Part shown: piece by piece, positions 8,317-16,253 of the stretch
Position numbering within the stretch: the stretch's first letter is position 1
How the letters are laid out: every line of letters starts with the position of its first letter
Source: Dehalogenimonas sp. W
GTDB taxonomy: Bacteria > Chloroflexota > Dehalococcoidia > Dehalococcoidales > Dehalococcoidaceae
Assembly (NCBI RefSeq): GCF_037094495.1
Contig: NZ_CP146612.1
Location: 1,302,001-1,366,000 of the forward strand
Reading direction: 5' to 3'
DNA length: 64,000 bases
The notes under the pieces: generated by a model
The model's database searches: none
The model's input: the letters and a program-made list of their open reading frames with translations, nothing else
Told to the model about the DNA's origin: nothing
Translations under genes and position numbers: made by a program

Positions 8317-10428
8317 TTATACGCTAAACAACAATTTTGAATAGGTCGGCATCGGCCAGTATTCAGCAGAGACCAGGGTCTCCAATGCATCAGCATCCTT
8401 GCGCAACTCGCCCATGCCTTTGAACACCAGGTCGCGATAGGCTACGGCCTGGGTTTTGGAATTGCCGTGCAGGTCGGCAGTGGACTGGAGCGCCTGCTCA
8501 AGTTTGGCCAGGTTGGCGCTGAAGGACTGGGCCAATCCGCTGATGCGGTTGAACAAATCCTTCTCCACATCGGCATTACCACCAATGCCCAATACACTGC
8601 TGATGGAGGCTGCCAGGTGGGCTTTGTAGCTGATTACGGCCGGCAGGATCTGGCGCTTGGCCATCTCCACCATGGTTGAGCCTTCAATGTTGATCGTTTT
8701 GTTATAGATTTCGTATTGAATCTCGCTGCGGGATTCCATCTCCACCCGTGACAGGACGCCGTGTTTTTCCATCAGGGCCAGGTTCTTTTCCGCGCGGATC
8801 GCCCCGATGGCATCCACCATGTTGGACAAATTCGGCAAGCCGCGCTTCTCAGCCTCGGTGACCCAGGCCTCAGCGTAGTTATTGCCGTTAAAAATAACGC
8901 GTCCGTGTTTTTTTATGATCTCAAGCACAACCACGCCAATCTCTTTTTGGACATTGGCAGCCTTTTCCAGCCGATCGGCAATCTGACTGAGACTCTCGGC
9001 GACAATGGTGTTGAGCACGAAGTTGGCCTGGGCAATGGACTGCATGGAACCGACCATGCGGAATTCAAATTTATTACCGGTGAAGGCAAAAGGTGAGGTC
9101 CGGTTCCGGTCGGTGCTGTCCTTGGACAGTGACGGCAAAGAACTGGTGCCCAGATGCATCATGCCGCCTGACTTGCTGCTGGTGGCCCCGCCGGCCTCAA
9201 TCTGAGCCAGGATATCCGTCAGTTGCGCTCCCAGGAAGACAGAGATAATGGCCGGAGGCGCTTCGTTGGCGCCGAGACGGTGATCGTTGCCCGGGCTGGC
9301 GGCAGAGACCCGCAGCAGGTCGGCATATTCGTCCACGGCCTTGATGACCGCACTCAGGAAGATCAGGAACTGAACGTTGTCATGCGGATCCTTACCGGGT
9401 TCCAGCAGGTTCTGGCCGTCATTGGTGGACATTGACCAGTTATTGTGTTTACCCGAGCCGTTAATGCCGGCAAAAGGCTTTTCATGGAGTAAGCACACCA
9501 GGCCGTGACGCAGGGCGACTTTTCTCATCGTCTCCATCGTCAACTGATTATGGTCGGTGGCAATATTGCTGGTGGTGAAAATCGGGGCCAGTTCGTGCTG
9601 GCCGGGCGCCACTTCATTATGCTTGGTCTTAGCGGCCACTCCCAGCTTCCACAGCTCAGTATCAAGTTCGGACATAAAAGCCGCGATGCGGCTCTTGAGC
9701 TGGCCGAAATAATGGTCTTCCAATTCCTGGCCTTTGGGAGGCTTGGCGCCGAAAAGGGTGCGGCCGGTCAGAATCAGGTCCTGACGCTGATCAAACAGTT
9801 TTTTATCAATCAGGAAATATTCCTGCTCGGGGCCTACCGTGGTGGTGACCCGTCTGGTGGTCGTATTGCCCAGAACCCGCAGAATCCTGAGGGCCTGAGT
9901 GTTCAGGGCATCCATTGAGCGCAATAACGGGGTTTTCTTGTCCAGGGCTTCACCGGTATAGGAGGCGAAAGCTGTCGGGATACACAGCGTGCCGTCTTTA
10001 ACGAAAGCCGGCGAAGTGCAGTCCCAGGCAGTATAGCCGCGGGCTTCAAATGTGGCCCGCAGACCGCCGGAGGGGAAGGAAGAAGCATCCGGCTCTCCCT
10101 TGATAAGTTCCTTGCCGGAAAATTCCATGATCATGCGTCCGTCAGGGGTCGGAGAGATGAAGGAATCATGTTTTTCCGCGGTGATGCCGGTCATCGGCTG
10201 GAACCAGTGCGTGAAATGAGTCGCCCCCCGGTTGATAGCCCAGTCCTTCATGGCGCCGGCCACGACCTCGGCAACCTGGGCGTCAAGAGTCAAGCCTTCC
10301 TCAATCGTTTGTTTTAAGGATTTGTAAATCTCCTTGGGCAGGGTCTGGCGCATGACTTGATCATTGAAAACTTCACTGCCGTAGATACTCACCAGGTCAA
10401 TGGGTTCGCAGGGGTTGGAATGGGACAT
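8317..10428 (-). CDS. glnN: Type III glutamine synthetase
   Basis: Forms glutamine from glutamate, ammonia and ATP as a large-subunit (GSIII) enzyme. From ATG 10428 it has 703 residues, as expected for GlnN (about 700-730). An in-frame extension to 10605 is open but looks non-coding; the chosen start has a GGAGC site 9 nt upstream and the typical beginning ([14 protein letters not shown]). Conserved GSIII blocks are visible: [20 protein letters not shown] and [17 protein letters not shown] possible minus-strand promoter (-10 TATAAT at 10582-10587) would give a leader of about 145 nt, long enough for attenuation, but no riboswitch was recognised. It stands alone, with no ammonium transporter or PII gene beside it. 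Confidence 0.9.
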   Translation of the reverse strand: MSHSNPCEPIDLVSIYGSEVFNDQVMRQTLPKEIYKSLKQTIEEGLTLDAQVAEVVAGAMKDWAINRGATHFTHWFQPMTGITAEKHDSFISPTPDGRMIMEFSGKELIKGEPDASSFPSGGLRATFEARGYTAWDCTSPAFVKDGTLCIPTAFASYTGEALDKKTPLLRSMDALNTQALRILRVLGNTTTRRVTTTVGPEQEYFLIDKKLFDQRQDLILTGRTLFGAKPPKGQELEDHYFGQLKSRIAAFMSELDTELWKLGVAAKTKHNEVAPGQHELAPIFTTSNIATDHNQLTMETMRKVALRHGLVCLLHEKPFAGINGSGKHNNWSMSTNDGQNLLEPGKDPHDNVQFLIFLSAVIKAVDEYADLLRVSAASPGNDHRLGANEAPPAIISVFLGAQLTDILAQIEAGGATSSKSGGMMHLGTSSLPSLSKDSTDRNRTSPFAFTGNKFEFRMVGSMQSIAQANFVLNTIVAESLSQIADRLEKAANVQKEIGVVVLEIIKKHGRVIFNGNNYAEAWVTEAEKRGLPNLSNMVDAIGAIRAEKNLALMEKHGVLSRVEMESRSEIQYEIYNKTINIEGSTMVEMAKRQILPAVISYKAHLAASISSVLGIGGNADVEKDLFNRISGLAQSFSANLAKLEQALQSTADLHGNSKTQAVAYRDLVFKGMGELRKDADALETLVSAEYWPMPTYSKLLFSV

Positions 10429-10668
10429 CGTTAAAGCTCCTTCATCAGTCAATAATTTTGCCGTTTGGTGCCATGGTCGGTAGTACCTTTGGTGATTCGG
10501 GCGGGTCTCGCCTTGAAAATTACAGCCACAGAATAACGAAGGAACAGTTGGAAATACTCTTTGGCCGACCGTACACCTTGTATTATATCGGGCAATTGTT
10601 ACCAATAAATTACGGCCTGGATATTTTATATGGGTGATTTGGATTTCCGGTTTGGAGAAAGCGCTAAT

Positions 10669-11763
10669 TTATTGCCGCTCCGTTGCCCGGGTCAGTTGCT
10701 CTACATTGCTTTTGGTGAAAAAGCCGTCAAAATCACCGAAGCGGTGGATGTACTCGGTCACCAGCAGCGTATCGGGTGAAGGCTCGGTAAAAGTTTGCTT
10801 CAGTCCTTCCTGCTCCGAACCCGCCAGGTCCAGCAGGAACTTTTGCCCGTTTTCTTTCAGCAAGCGGAAAACCCGGTCAATGTCATCGGTTTTGAAAGCC
10901 ATATGGTGCGGTCGGGCGCCGTAGTTGCGGATGAATTGCTCGGTCGGGCCGGGGTCATCGGCTCGCTGGTCACCGGGGATGCCGGAGGTAAAGACCAGGG
11001 CGAAGTCAGTCGGGCTCAACCGGGTGACGCTGGTGATGGAATTCAGGCTTCTGACATAAATTGCAAAATCAAACCGGTATTCGGTGAGGTTCATGAATTC
11101 GATGATGGCCTCTGTCCGGTCAGCCGCCGTGATTCTAAGCGCGACATGATCCAGATGTTTAACGGCGGACAGGTATTCCCGGTCCGGCTTTTTCGGCAAT
11201 TGGAGCCTGCTGACACTGTTTACCGGCCGGTAGCGCCCGCGCCCGCCGAGCCACTGGACAAAGCCGAGGGAGATGCCGGTGAAAGCCGACGGTCTGGTCT
11301 GGATGAACAGCCGGTTGCCGTGGTGGATAATGTCCGGGGTCATGAATTCAATGCCGCGGGCTTTTTGCAGGGCGGTGTATTTTTTAAGGTCAGCGGTGCG
11401 GAACACCAGCGTTTCCAGGCGGGTATCAGGCAGGGCCTGGGCTTTCGGCGCCAGATTGAACGGGCGGAAAGGATTGGCACCGGTTTTACGGCAGGTAACC
11501 AAAAAATCTGCGGAATCCGGAGTTTTCAGCACCCGGGTCATGACGGATTCATCCTCAAAAGCCTCGGTGATGGACAGGCCGGTGGTGTTGAGCAGGCCGC
11601 TGACCGCCGGTCCCAGCCGGTCGGGTTCGGTATTGATGATGACGTGGTCCAGTCCGCCGACCAGTCCTGACAAGCCGGTGCGGGCATGCTCTGCCTTAAT
11701 GAGCATGGTGGCTTCAATCAGTTTCTGGTCTTCTTTTTCTGTCTGGCGGTTGTCATACGGCAA
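10669..11763 (-). CDS. Two-domain VOC protein, 4-hydroxyphenylpyruvate dioxygenase-like
   Basis: A 364-residue protein with the two vicinal-oxygen-chelate repeats of HPPD. The second repeat retains a facial triad: H206 (HLDHVAL), H287 (PHHMAFKTDD) and E337 (LVTEYI). HPPD itself converts 4-hydroxyphenylpyruvate to homogentisate with Fe(II) and O2. An O2-dependent reaction would be odd in an anaerobe, so it may be a hydroxymandelate-synthase-like or another VOC enzyme. The start is TTG 11763, supported by GGAGG 8-9 nt upstream. It is divergent from an aldo/keto reductase gene across about 80 nt and shares that regulatory gap. No homogentisate-pathway neighbours are present. Confidence 0.65.
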   Translation of the reverse strand: MPYDNRQTEKEDQKLIEATMLIKAEHARTGLSGLVGGLDHVIINTEPDRLGPAVSGLLNTTGLSITEAFEDESVMTRVLKTPDSADFLVTCRKTGANPFRPFNLAPKAQALPDTRLETLVFRTADLKKYTALQKARGIEFMTPDIIHHGNRLFIQTRPSAFTGISLGFVQWLGGRGRYRPVNSVSRLQLPKKPDREYLSAVKHLDHVALRITAADRTEAIIEFMNLTEYRFDFAIYVRSLNSITSVTRLSPTDFALVFTSGIPGDQRADDPGPTEQFIRNYGARPHHMAFKTDDIDRVFRLLKENGQKFLLDLAGSEQEGLKQTFTEPSPDTLLVTEYIHRFGDFDGFFTKSNVEQLTRATERQ

Positions 11764-11843
11764 GGCGGCTGCCTCCGCTATTAATTCATTTTATGATAAC
11801 ATCAAAGCAGTTGTTTGTAATCAATTATTTGAAGGATGATTGC

Positions 11844-12818
11844 ATGACGCCAAAATCAGTCAGAACGTTAGGGGGGTCCGGTATATCGGTTACGTCTGTC
11901 GGCCTGGGCAGCTGGCAGTTTTCCGGTAAAGTCATCGGCTCCGCTTATTGGAAGCAGTTGAATTCGGTAGACATAAACGATATTGTCGCCGCGGCGCTTG
12001 AAGGCGGCATCAACTGGTTTGATACGGCGGAGTTATATGGTTTCGGCCGTTCGGAGAAGGCGCTGGCCCGGGCGCTGGCGGCGGCTGGCAAAACGCCGGA
12101 TCAGGTGATGATCGCTACCAAGTGGTTTCCGGCTTTTCGTCCGGCGGTCTCCATCAAGCGGACGATTGACCGGCGGCTGGCTAATGTGGCGCCTTTTGAA
12201 GTCGGTTTGCATCAGGTGCATTTCGCCAATTCCCTGTCTTCGGTAGAGAAACAGATGGATGTCATGGCTGACCTGGTGGAGCAGGGGAAAATCAAGGCGG
12301 TCGGGATCAGCAATTATTCGGCGACATTGATTCGGCGGGCTCACCGCCGGTTGCGGCAGCGGGGAGTGCCGCTGGCTGCGGTGCAGACCCGGTATAACCT
12401 GCTTGACCGGACGATAGACCAAAACGGGGTTCTGGATACAGCCAAAGAACTGGGGATTACGGTGATTGCTTATTCCCCGTTGCAACTGGGGTTGCTCAGC
12501 GGCAAATATCACCGGCGGCCGGAAACGGTGGCGGCCTTGCCGTATATGCGGCGCCGAGTCATCCGCCCGCTGGTGGAGCGTTCCCGGCGGCTGTTGCATG
12601 AACTGGAAGAGATAGCGGCGGGACACAACGTCACCCCGGCTCAGGCGGCGCTGAACTGGCTGATTAACGCTCACGGGGAGACCGTGGTGGCTATCCCCGG
12701 CGCCACTTCGGCGGATCAGGCAACCCGGAACGCCGAAGCCATGAAATTTCAATTGTCCGCCGCTGAGATGGCACATCTGGACCGGGTTTCGCGGGCTGCC
12801 GCTGTTATTGCGGAATAG
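11844..12818 (+). CDS. Aldo/keto reductase
   Basis: A 324-residue NAD(P)H-dependent oxidoreductase of the (beta/alpha)8 AKR fold. The catalytic tetrad is visible as D60 (NWFDTAELYG), Y65, K93 (IATKW) and H126 (LHQVHF). The cofactor-binding C-terminal region (AIPGATSADQ) is present. The start is ATG 11844, 7 nt after GAAGGATG; an open frame runs further upstream but lacks a ribosome site. The substrate is unknown; relatives reduce small aldehydes and ketones. It is divergent from the VOC protein gene, and co-regulation is possible but not shown. Confidence 0.85.
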   Translation: MTPKSVRTLGGSGISVTSVGLGSWQFSGKVIGSAYWKQLNSVDINDIVAAALEGGINWFDTAELYGFGRSEKALARALAAAGKTPDQVMIATKWFPAFRPAVSIKRTIDRRLANVAPFEVGLHQVHFANSLSSVEKQMDVMADLVEQGKIKAVGISNYSATLIRRAHRRLRQRGVPLAAVQTRYNLLDRTIDQNGVLDTAKELGITVIAYSPLQLGLLSGKYHRRPETVAALPYMRRRVIRPLVERSRRLLHELEEIAAGHNVTPAQAALNWLINAHGETVVAIPGATSADQATRNAEAMKFQLSAAEMAHLDRVSRAAAVIAE

Positions 12819-12910
12819 GGGCCGGCTCAACGGGAAATCAGGTCGTCGTCCTGAGTCGCCCTCCGCAGCGGTAATATTTATTTTTGTCTGGTACCGGAAA
12901 AGGCCCGGAA

Positions 12911-13149
12911 TGGGACATTTGACTATTGCATTATCTCGCAGAATATGCTATTATATGTTCTGATTTTAGGCACCAGGTGAAAGTAGTACCCGAGCTGAAT
13001 TGTTTCTTATACTGACGAATCCCCGCCACCCCCGATTCAATCGTAAAAATGGATTCGCTTCCTTCGTTTATCGGACAGAATACGACCCGGCTTACCAATA
13101 ACACCTTGAGGGTAAGGCAGACTGCCAACTGATCACTGACCACTGATCA
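12911..13149 (+). repeat. Dispersed ~240-bp repeat, copy A, with internal promoter
   Basis: This segment is repeated in inverse orientation at 53401-53644 with roughly 90% identity, and about 118 nt near its right half carry only one difference. A promoter is conserved in both copies: TTGCAT (12926-12931), 17 nt, TATTAT (12949-12954). No ORF is conserved, but CGAATCC (about 13015) and GGATTCG (about 13050) can pair, so the transcript could be a structured small RNA. It runs directly into the heptad repeats and the 3' end of the DUF72 gene, to which a transcript would be antisense. Whether it is a non-autonomous mobile element or an RNA gene is unresolved. Confidence 0.6.
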
Positions 13150-13218
13150 CTGTAAACTGATAACTGCCAACTGCAAACTGATTACTGACTACTGACTACT
13201 GACTACTGACTACTATCA
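13107..13218 (+). repeat. Degenerate heptamer repeats (ACTGNNA/CAGTNNT type)
   Basis: About sixteen consecutive 7-nt units of the ACTGatc / ACTGacc / ACTGtaa type. The same kind of repeat occurs at 52223-52244, 53399-53426 and 56312-56360. The array supplies the stop codon and last residues (LQSVDSSQ) of the DUF72 gene. It is a short tandem repeat, not a CRISPR array: there are no long conserved repeats or spacers. Confidence 0.7.
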
Positions 13219-14030
13219 ACTGACTGCAGTATATTTTTCATATCCTGCGCATTCCGGGGCGCGTAAGCCTGCCAGTGATTATTAAAAAAGGCGTACACGG
13301 TATGACCCTGAGCGGCGGTTCTAACCTGTTCCGTCAGCAGTTCAATCTCCGGTTCTGAATAGAGATAACGGTATCGGGTTTCATTGTTGCCGGTCCACCA
13401 GTCGGCGGCGTTGCGGCCGTGAAACCGGAAATATGCCAGGCCGGAGGTCAGCGGCAGGTTGCGGGCGATGGAAGAGCTGAACTGCGGTTCATCAATGTTG
13501 ACCCAGGCGGCACCGGCTTCTGACAGCATCCCCGCCATAGCCGCATCATCACTCCAGCTGCGATGCCGCAGCTCTATTGCCAGCGGATAGTCGCTGAAGG
13601 TGTGCAGTACCGCCTGCAGTAGTTGTTGCCCCTGAGGAGTGTTTTCAAAGCCGGCCGGGAACTGTGCCAGCACCGCGCCCAGTTTGCCGGCCTGGTGCAG
13701 CGGCCGGATGCCGCGGGTGAACTGTTCCACATCATCCCGGCAGATGACGGCTGTCTCGCCGGTGGCCTTTTCAAACATCCCGGGATGGGTGAATTTCTGC
13801 CACAGCTTGGCGGTGAACTTGAAATCATCCGGAGTTTTACGCACCCAGCTTTCGGCATACGCCGGGTTGACCGGGGCGTAGAAGGAACTGTTAATCTCCA
13901 CGCAGTTAAAGGCCTGAGCATAAAAACCCAGTTCGTTACGGGTGCCCGGCGGGTAAAAATATCCGTTCCAGGTGCCCTCGCCGCGCGGGTAGCTCCAGCC
14001 GGAAGTGCCGATGTAAATATCGCCGGTCAT
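13203..14030 (-). CDS. DUF72 (YecE-like) TIM-barrel protein
   Basis: Matches the DUF72 family: GTSGWSYP near the start, a FYPPG and VEINSSFY region, then TPDDFKFTAKLWQKFTHP and a terminal region with YFRFHGRN and YAFFNNHW. The biochemical role of the family is not established. The proposed start is ATG 14030 (MTGDIYIGTSGW), where family members begin; the frame stays open to a TTG at 14087. The C-terminus (LQSVDSSQ) is encoded by the heptad array, so repeat expansion may have replaced the original end. It is divergent from lexA, and its 5' region adjoins the lexA operator, so SOS co-regulation is possible. Confidence 0.8.
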   Translation of the reverse strand: MTGDIYIGTSGWSYPRGEGTWNGYFYPPGTRNELGFYAQAFNCVEINSSFYAPVNPAYAESWVRKTPDDFKFTAKLWQKFTHPGMFEKATGETAVICRDDVEQFTRGIRPLHQAGKLGAVLAQFPAGFENTPQGQQLLQAVLHTFSDYPLAIELRHRSWSDDAAMAGMLSEAGAAWVNIDEPQFSSSIARNLPLTSGLAYFRFHGRNAADWWTGNNETRYRYLYSEPEIELLTEQVRTAAQGHTVYAFFNNHWQAYAPRNAQDMKNILQSVDSSQ

Positions 14031-14093
14031 CACCCTGATATTATAATCCCTTCTTGAGTTAAGGGTGCAGCTAAAAATATGCCGCAAAACCTA

Positions 14094-14146
14094 TTGACAA
14101 TACCCCGGCGTAAGTATAACATATGTAATATATAACAAATGTTATA
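14094..14146 (+). promoter_or_regulatory. lexA promoter with two palindromic LexA-type operators
   Basis: TTGACA (14094-14099) is followed by two ATAACA-n-TGTTAT-type boxes. One is ATAACATATGTAAT (14116-14129); the better one is TATAACAAATGTTATA (14131-14146). They overlap the -10 and start region just upstream of lexA. Autoregulation by LexA is the obvious reading, and binding is inferred from position and symmetry. Confidence 0.65.
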
Positions 14147-14157
14147 AGAGGTGCGGT

Positions 14158-14790
14158 ATGGAAGCACTTTCAGACAAACAACAAAAAGTTTTGGACTATC
14201 TCGGGCGGTTTATTGACCGCCACGGCTACGCCCCCTCCATGCGGGACATCGCCGGCGGCTGCGGTCTTAAAGCAGCGCCGGTGGCTCAGTATTACCTGGA
14301 TGTTCTGGAAAAGAAAGGTTATATCAGCCGGATGAAGGGGGTTTCCCGCAGTATCACTTTTCCGCTTAAGGCAGCCGGTTCTTTGAAGCTGGTGCCGCTG
14401 CTGGGTACTATCGCTGCCGGTACGCCCATCGCTCTGCCGGAAAATGATACCTGGAGTCTGTCGCCTGAAGAAATGCTGGAGGTCTCTGATGACATCCTGC
14501 GCGGGCGCACCAATGTGTTTGCGCTGAAAGTCCGGGGCACTTCCATGATTGATGCCCTGGTGGATGACGGTGATACGGTGCTGCTGACTCAGGCCAATAC
14601 CGCCGAGGACGGGGCCATGGTGGCGGTGTGGCTGCAGGACCGCAATGAGGTAACCCTGAAAAAGATTTACCGTGAAGCCGGTCGGATTCGCCTCCAGCCG
14701 GCCAACCGCTATATGGATCCCATTTTCTGTGACCCCGGCAACGTTGAAATTCAGGGCCGGGTCATCGGCATCATCCGCAAGCTGGACTAA
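14158..14790 (+). CDS. lexA: LexA repressor
   Basis: A 210-residue SOS repressor/protease. The N-terminal winged HTH covers residues 1-65 (SMRDIAGGCGLKAAPVAQYYLDVLEKKGYI). The self-cleavage site is A87-G88 (TIAAGTP). The Ser-Lys dyad is S129 (VRGTSMID) and K168 (EVTLKK). When RecA filaments form on single-stranded DNA, LexA cuts itself and derepresses its targets. The recognition helix differs from E. coli, as expected for a non-TTCTC-type operator such as the one seen upstream. It heads the imuB-dnaE2 cassette with a 23-nt gap, so induction and target genes are in one unit. Confidence 0.93.
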   Translation: MEALSDKQQKVLDYLGRFIDRHGYAPSMRDIAGGCGLKAAPVAQYYLDVLEKKGYISRMKGVSRSITFPLKAAGSLKLVPLLGTIAAGTPIALPENDTWSLSPEEMLEVSDDILRGRTNVFALKVRGTSMIDALVDDGDTVLLTQANTAEDGAMVAVWLQDRNEVTLKKIYREAGRIRLQPANRYMDPIFCDPGNVEIQGRVIGIIRKLD

Positions 14791-14813
14791 GCAGTCTTTT
14801 TGAAGAGCAGACC

Positions 14814-15992
14814 ATGAAATTGTGTTGCCTCCTTTTGCCTAATTTTCCGTTCCGTTGTGAAACGCTGCGGCAGCCGGAGCTTGCCGGCCGTCCGGCGGTG
14901 GTTACCTATTCCGTCGGTTCGCAGAAATTAGTGCTGGACCACTCACCGGGCCTTAAAGGCGTGGAGCGGGCGATGCCGCTACAGCAGGCGCTGTCCCGAC
15001 AGCGTGAACTGGCTATCGTTCAGGCCGATATGGCCCATTACCGGGGCATATTTGACATCGTTCTTGATCGTCTGGAGCAGGTCAGTCCGCTGGTGGAAGG
15101 TAGTGTCCTGGGCGATATTTATATCGGCTGCGGTGGGATGGAGCGGCTTTACCCGGATGACCGGGCGCTGGTGCAGGTGGCCCGGCAGACTGTTCCGGCT
15201 GATTTTGAAGTTCGTTGCGGTATCGCCGACGGCAAGTTCCTGTCCCGGCTCATGGCCCTGAACAACAGTTCCGACGGCTTTGAGAAGGCTGCCGGAGATA
15301 TTGCCGGATTATTAAAAGACATGAGCTGTGATTTATTGCCGGTGTCGCTTAAAAGCAAAAGCCGGCTGCATGATTTTGGTCTGCATACCCTGGGACAGCT
15401 GACCGCGCTGTCGCGGCCGCAGCTGGAGGCTCAGTTCGGGCCGGAAGGCGGGCTCATCTGGAAACTGGCCCGCGGCCGGGATAATACGCCGCTTTATCCC
15501 CGGCTGTCCGAGGAGACTATTGAAGAAAGCACCAGCCTGCCGTCACCGGTGACTTCGCTGGAAGTCCTGTTGCTGGCCGTGGAATCATTGTTAATCCGAG
15601 CCTTTGGCCGGTTCGGGACGCGGGGCTGCGGCGTGCGCTGTATTGAATTGTGGAGCCGCACCAGCGCTGCGGAGTACTGGCAGAAGACAGTGCATTTCAA
15701 GGAACCGGCAATGACGGTCGCCGCGGCTCTCCGCCGCGTTAAACAGGTGATAGAGAATTGTCCCCAGCCCGGACCGGTGGAGGAACTGGGCATGAAGGTT
15801 GTCCGGCTGGGGCGGCCCGGCGGACAGCAGAGCAGTATCTTCACCGAAGTCAGGTCGTCCGATAAACTGGAAAGCGATATTCAGCAACTGGAACTCAAGA
15901 TGGGCGCGCCGCAACTGTTTAAGGTAAAGGAGGTGGAGCCGTGGTCCCGGATACCGGAAAGACGCTACACGCTGACACCCTTAAGCCGGTAA
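14814..15992 (+). CDS. imuB: ImuB-like Y-family polymerase homologue
   Basis: A 392-residue Y-family protein in which the catalytic acidic residues are missing. The first motif reads LCCLLLPNFPF instead of a DMDxFF-type motif, and the SIDE-type motif is replaced by LGDIYIGCGGM. That is the hallmark of ImuB, the non-catalytic adaptor that links DnaE2 to the beta clamp in induced mutagenesis. The thumb (LHDFGLHTLGQL) and little-finger regions are present. It is shorter than typical ImuB (about 500 residues), and the missing C-terminal segment may correspond to the overlapping 94-residue protein. No imuA gene is seen between lexA and imuB. Confidence 0.8.
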   Translation: MKLCCLLLPNFPFRCETLRQPELAGRPAVVTYSVGSQKLVLDHSPGLKGVERAMPLQQALSRQRELAIVQADMAHYRGIFDIVLDRLEQVSPLVEGSVLGDIYIGCGGMERLYPDDRALVQVARQTVPADFEVRCGIADGKFLSRLMALNNSSDGFEKAAGDIAGLLKDMSCDLLPVSLKSKSRLHDFGLHTLGQLTALSRPQLEAQFGPEGGLIWKLARGRDNTPLYPRLSEETIEESTSLPSPVTSLEVLLLAVESLLIRAFGRFGTRGCGVRCIELWSRTSAAEYWQKTVHFKEPAMTVAAALRRVKQVIENCPQPGPVEELGMKVVRLGRPGGQQSSIFTEVRSSDKLESDIQQLELKMGAPQLFKVKEVEPWSRIPERRYTLTPLSR

Positions 15993-16225
15993 ACCTGCCG
16001 GAGCCGGTTATGGTGCGCGAAGACGCCTCACAGCCGGCGGCCGTAAACCTGAACCGGCGCTGGTTGCCGGTGGAGCGGGTGGCGGAAAGCTGGCGGGTGG
16101 ATGATGAATGGTGGCGTCCCCGGCCGCTGGCCCGGCTTTATTACGCCGTTATCCTCTCCAGCGGACGGCGGCTGACGGTCTTCAAAGACCTGACGGACGG
16201 CCGCTGGTATCACCAGAGCTACTAA
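15941..16225 (+). CDS. Small DUF6504-like protein between imuB and dnaE2
   Basis: A 94-residue protein starting at GTG 15941, directly behind AAGGAGGTGGAGCC, within the last 52 nt of imuB in another frame. The C-terminal half (WRVDDEWWRPRPLARLYY and TVFKDLTDGRWYHQ) resembles the DUF6504-type module seen beside or fused to translesion polymerases (recollection). The N-terminal half is proline-rich and probably disordered. It is likely a component or tether of the mutasome, given its place between imuB and dnaE2. The function is not experimentally known. Confidence 0.65.
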   Translation: MVPDTGKTLHADTLKPVNLPEPVMVREDASQPAAVNLNRRWLPVERVAESWRVDDEWWRPRPLARLYYAVILSSGRRLTVFKDLTDGRWYHQSY

Positions 16226-16253
16226 AAAAAGAAGCTGAAAGCTGGCGGCTGAA

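Noticed and set aside
10429-10605. N-terminal 59-residue extension of glutamine synthetase
   Set aside because: No homology to the family, no ribosome site, and it covers the likely promoter; the ATG at 10428 has a good site.
10795-11670. A 291-codon plus-strand open frame opposite the VOC protein
   Set aside because: Antisense to a gene with an intact metal triad, with no start signal.
12931-13143. 70-codon minus-strand frame inside the dispersed repeat
   Set aside because: Frame is not kept in copy B (single-base insertions), so the repeat is not protein-coding in that frame.
13107-13218. Possible CRISPR array
   Set aside because: Units are 7 nt with no spacers; no cas genes are in the window.
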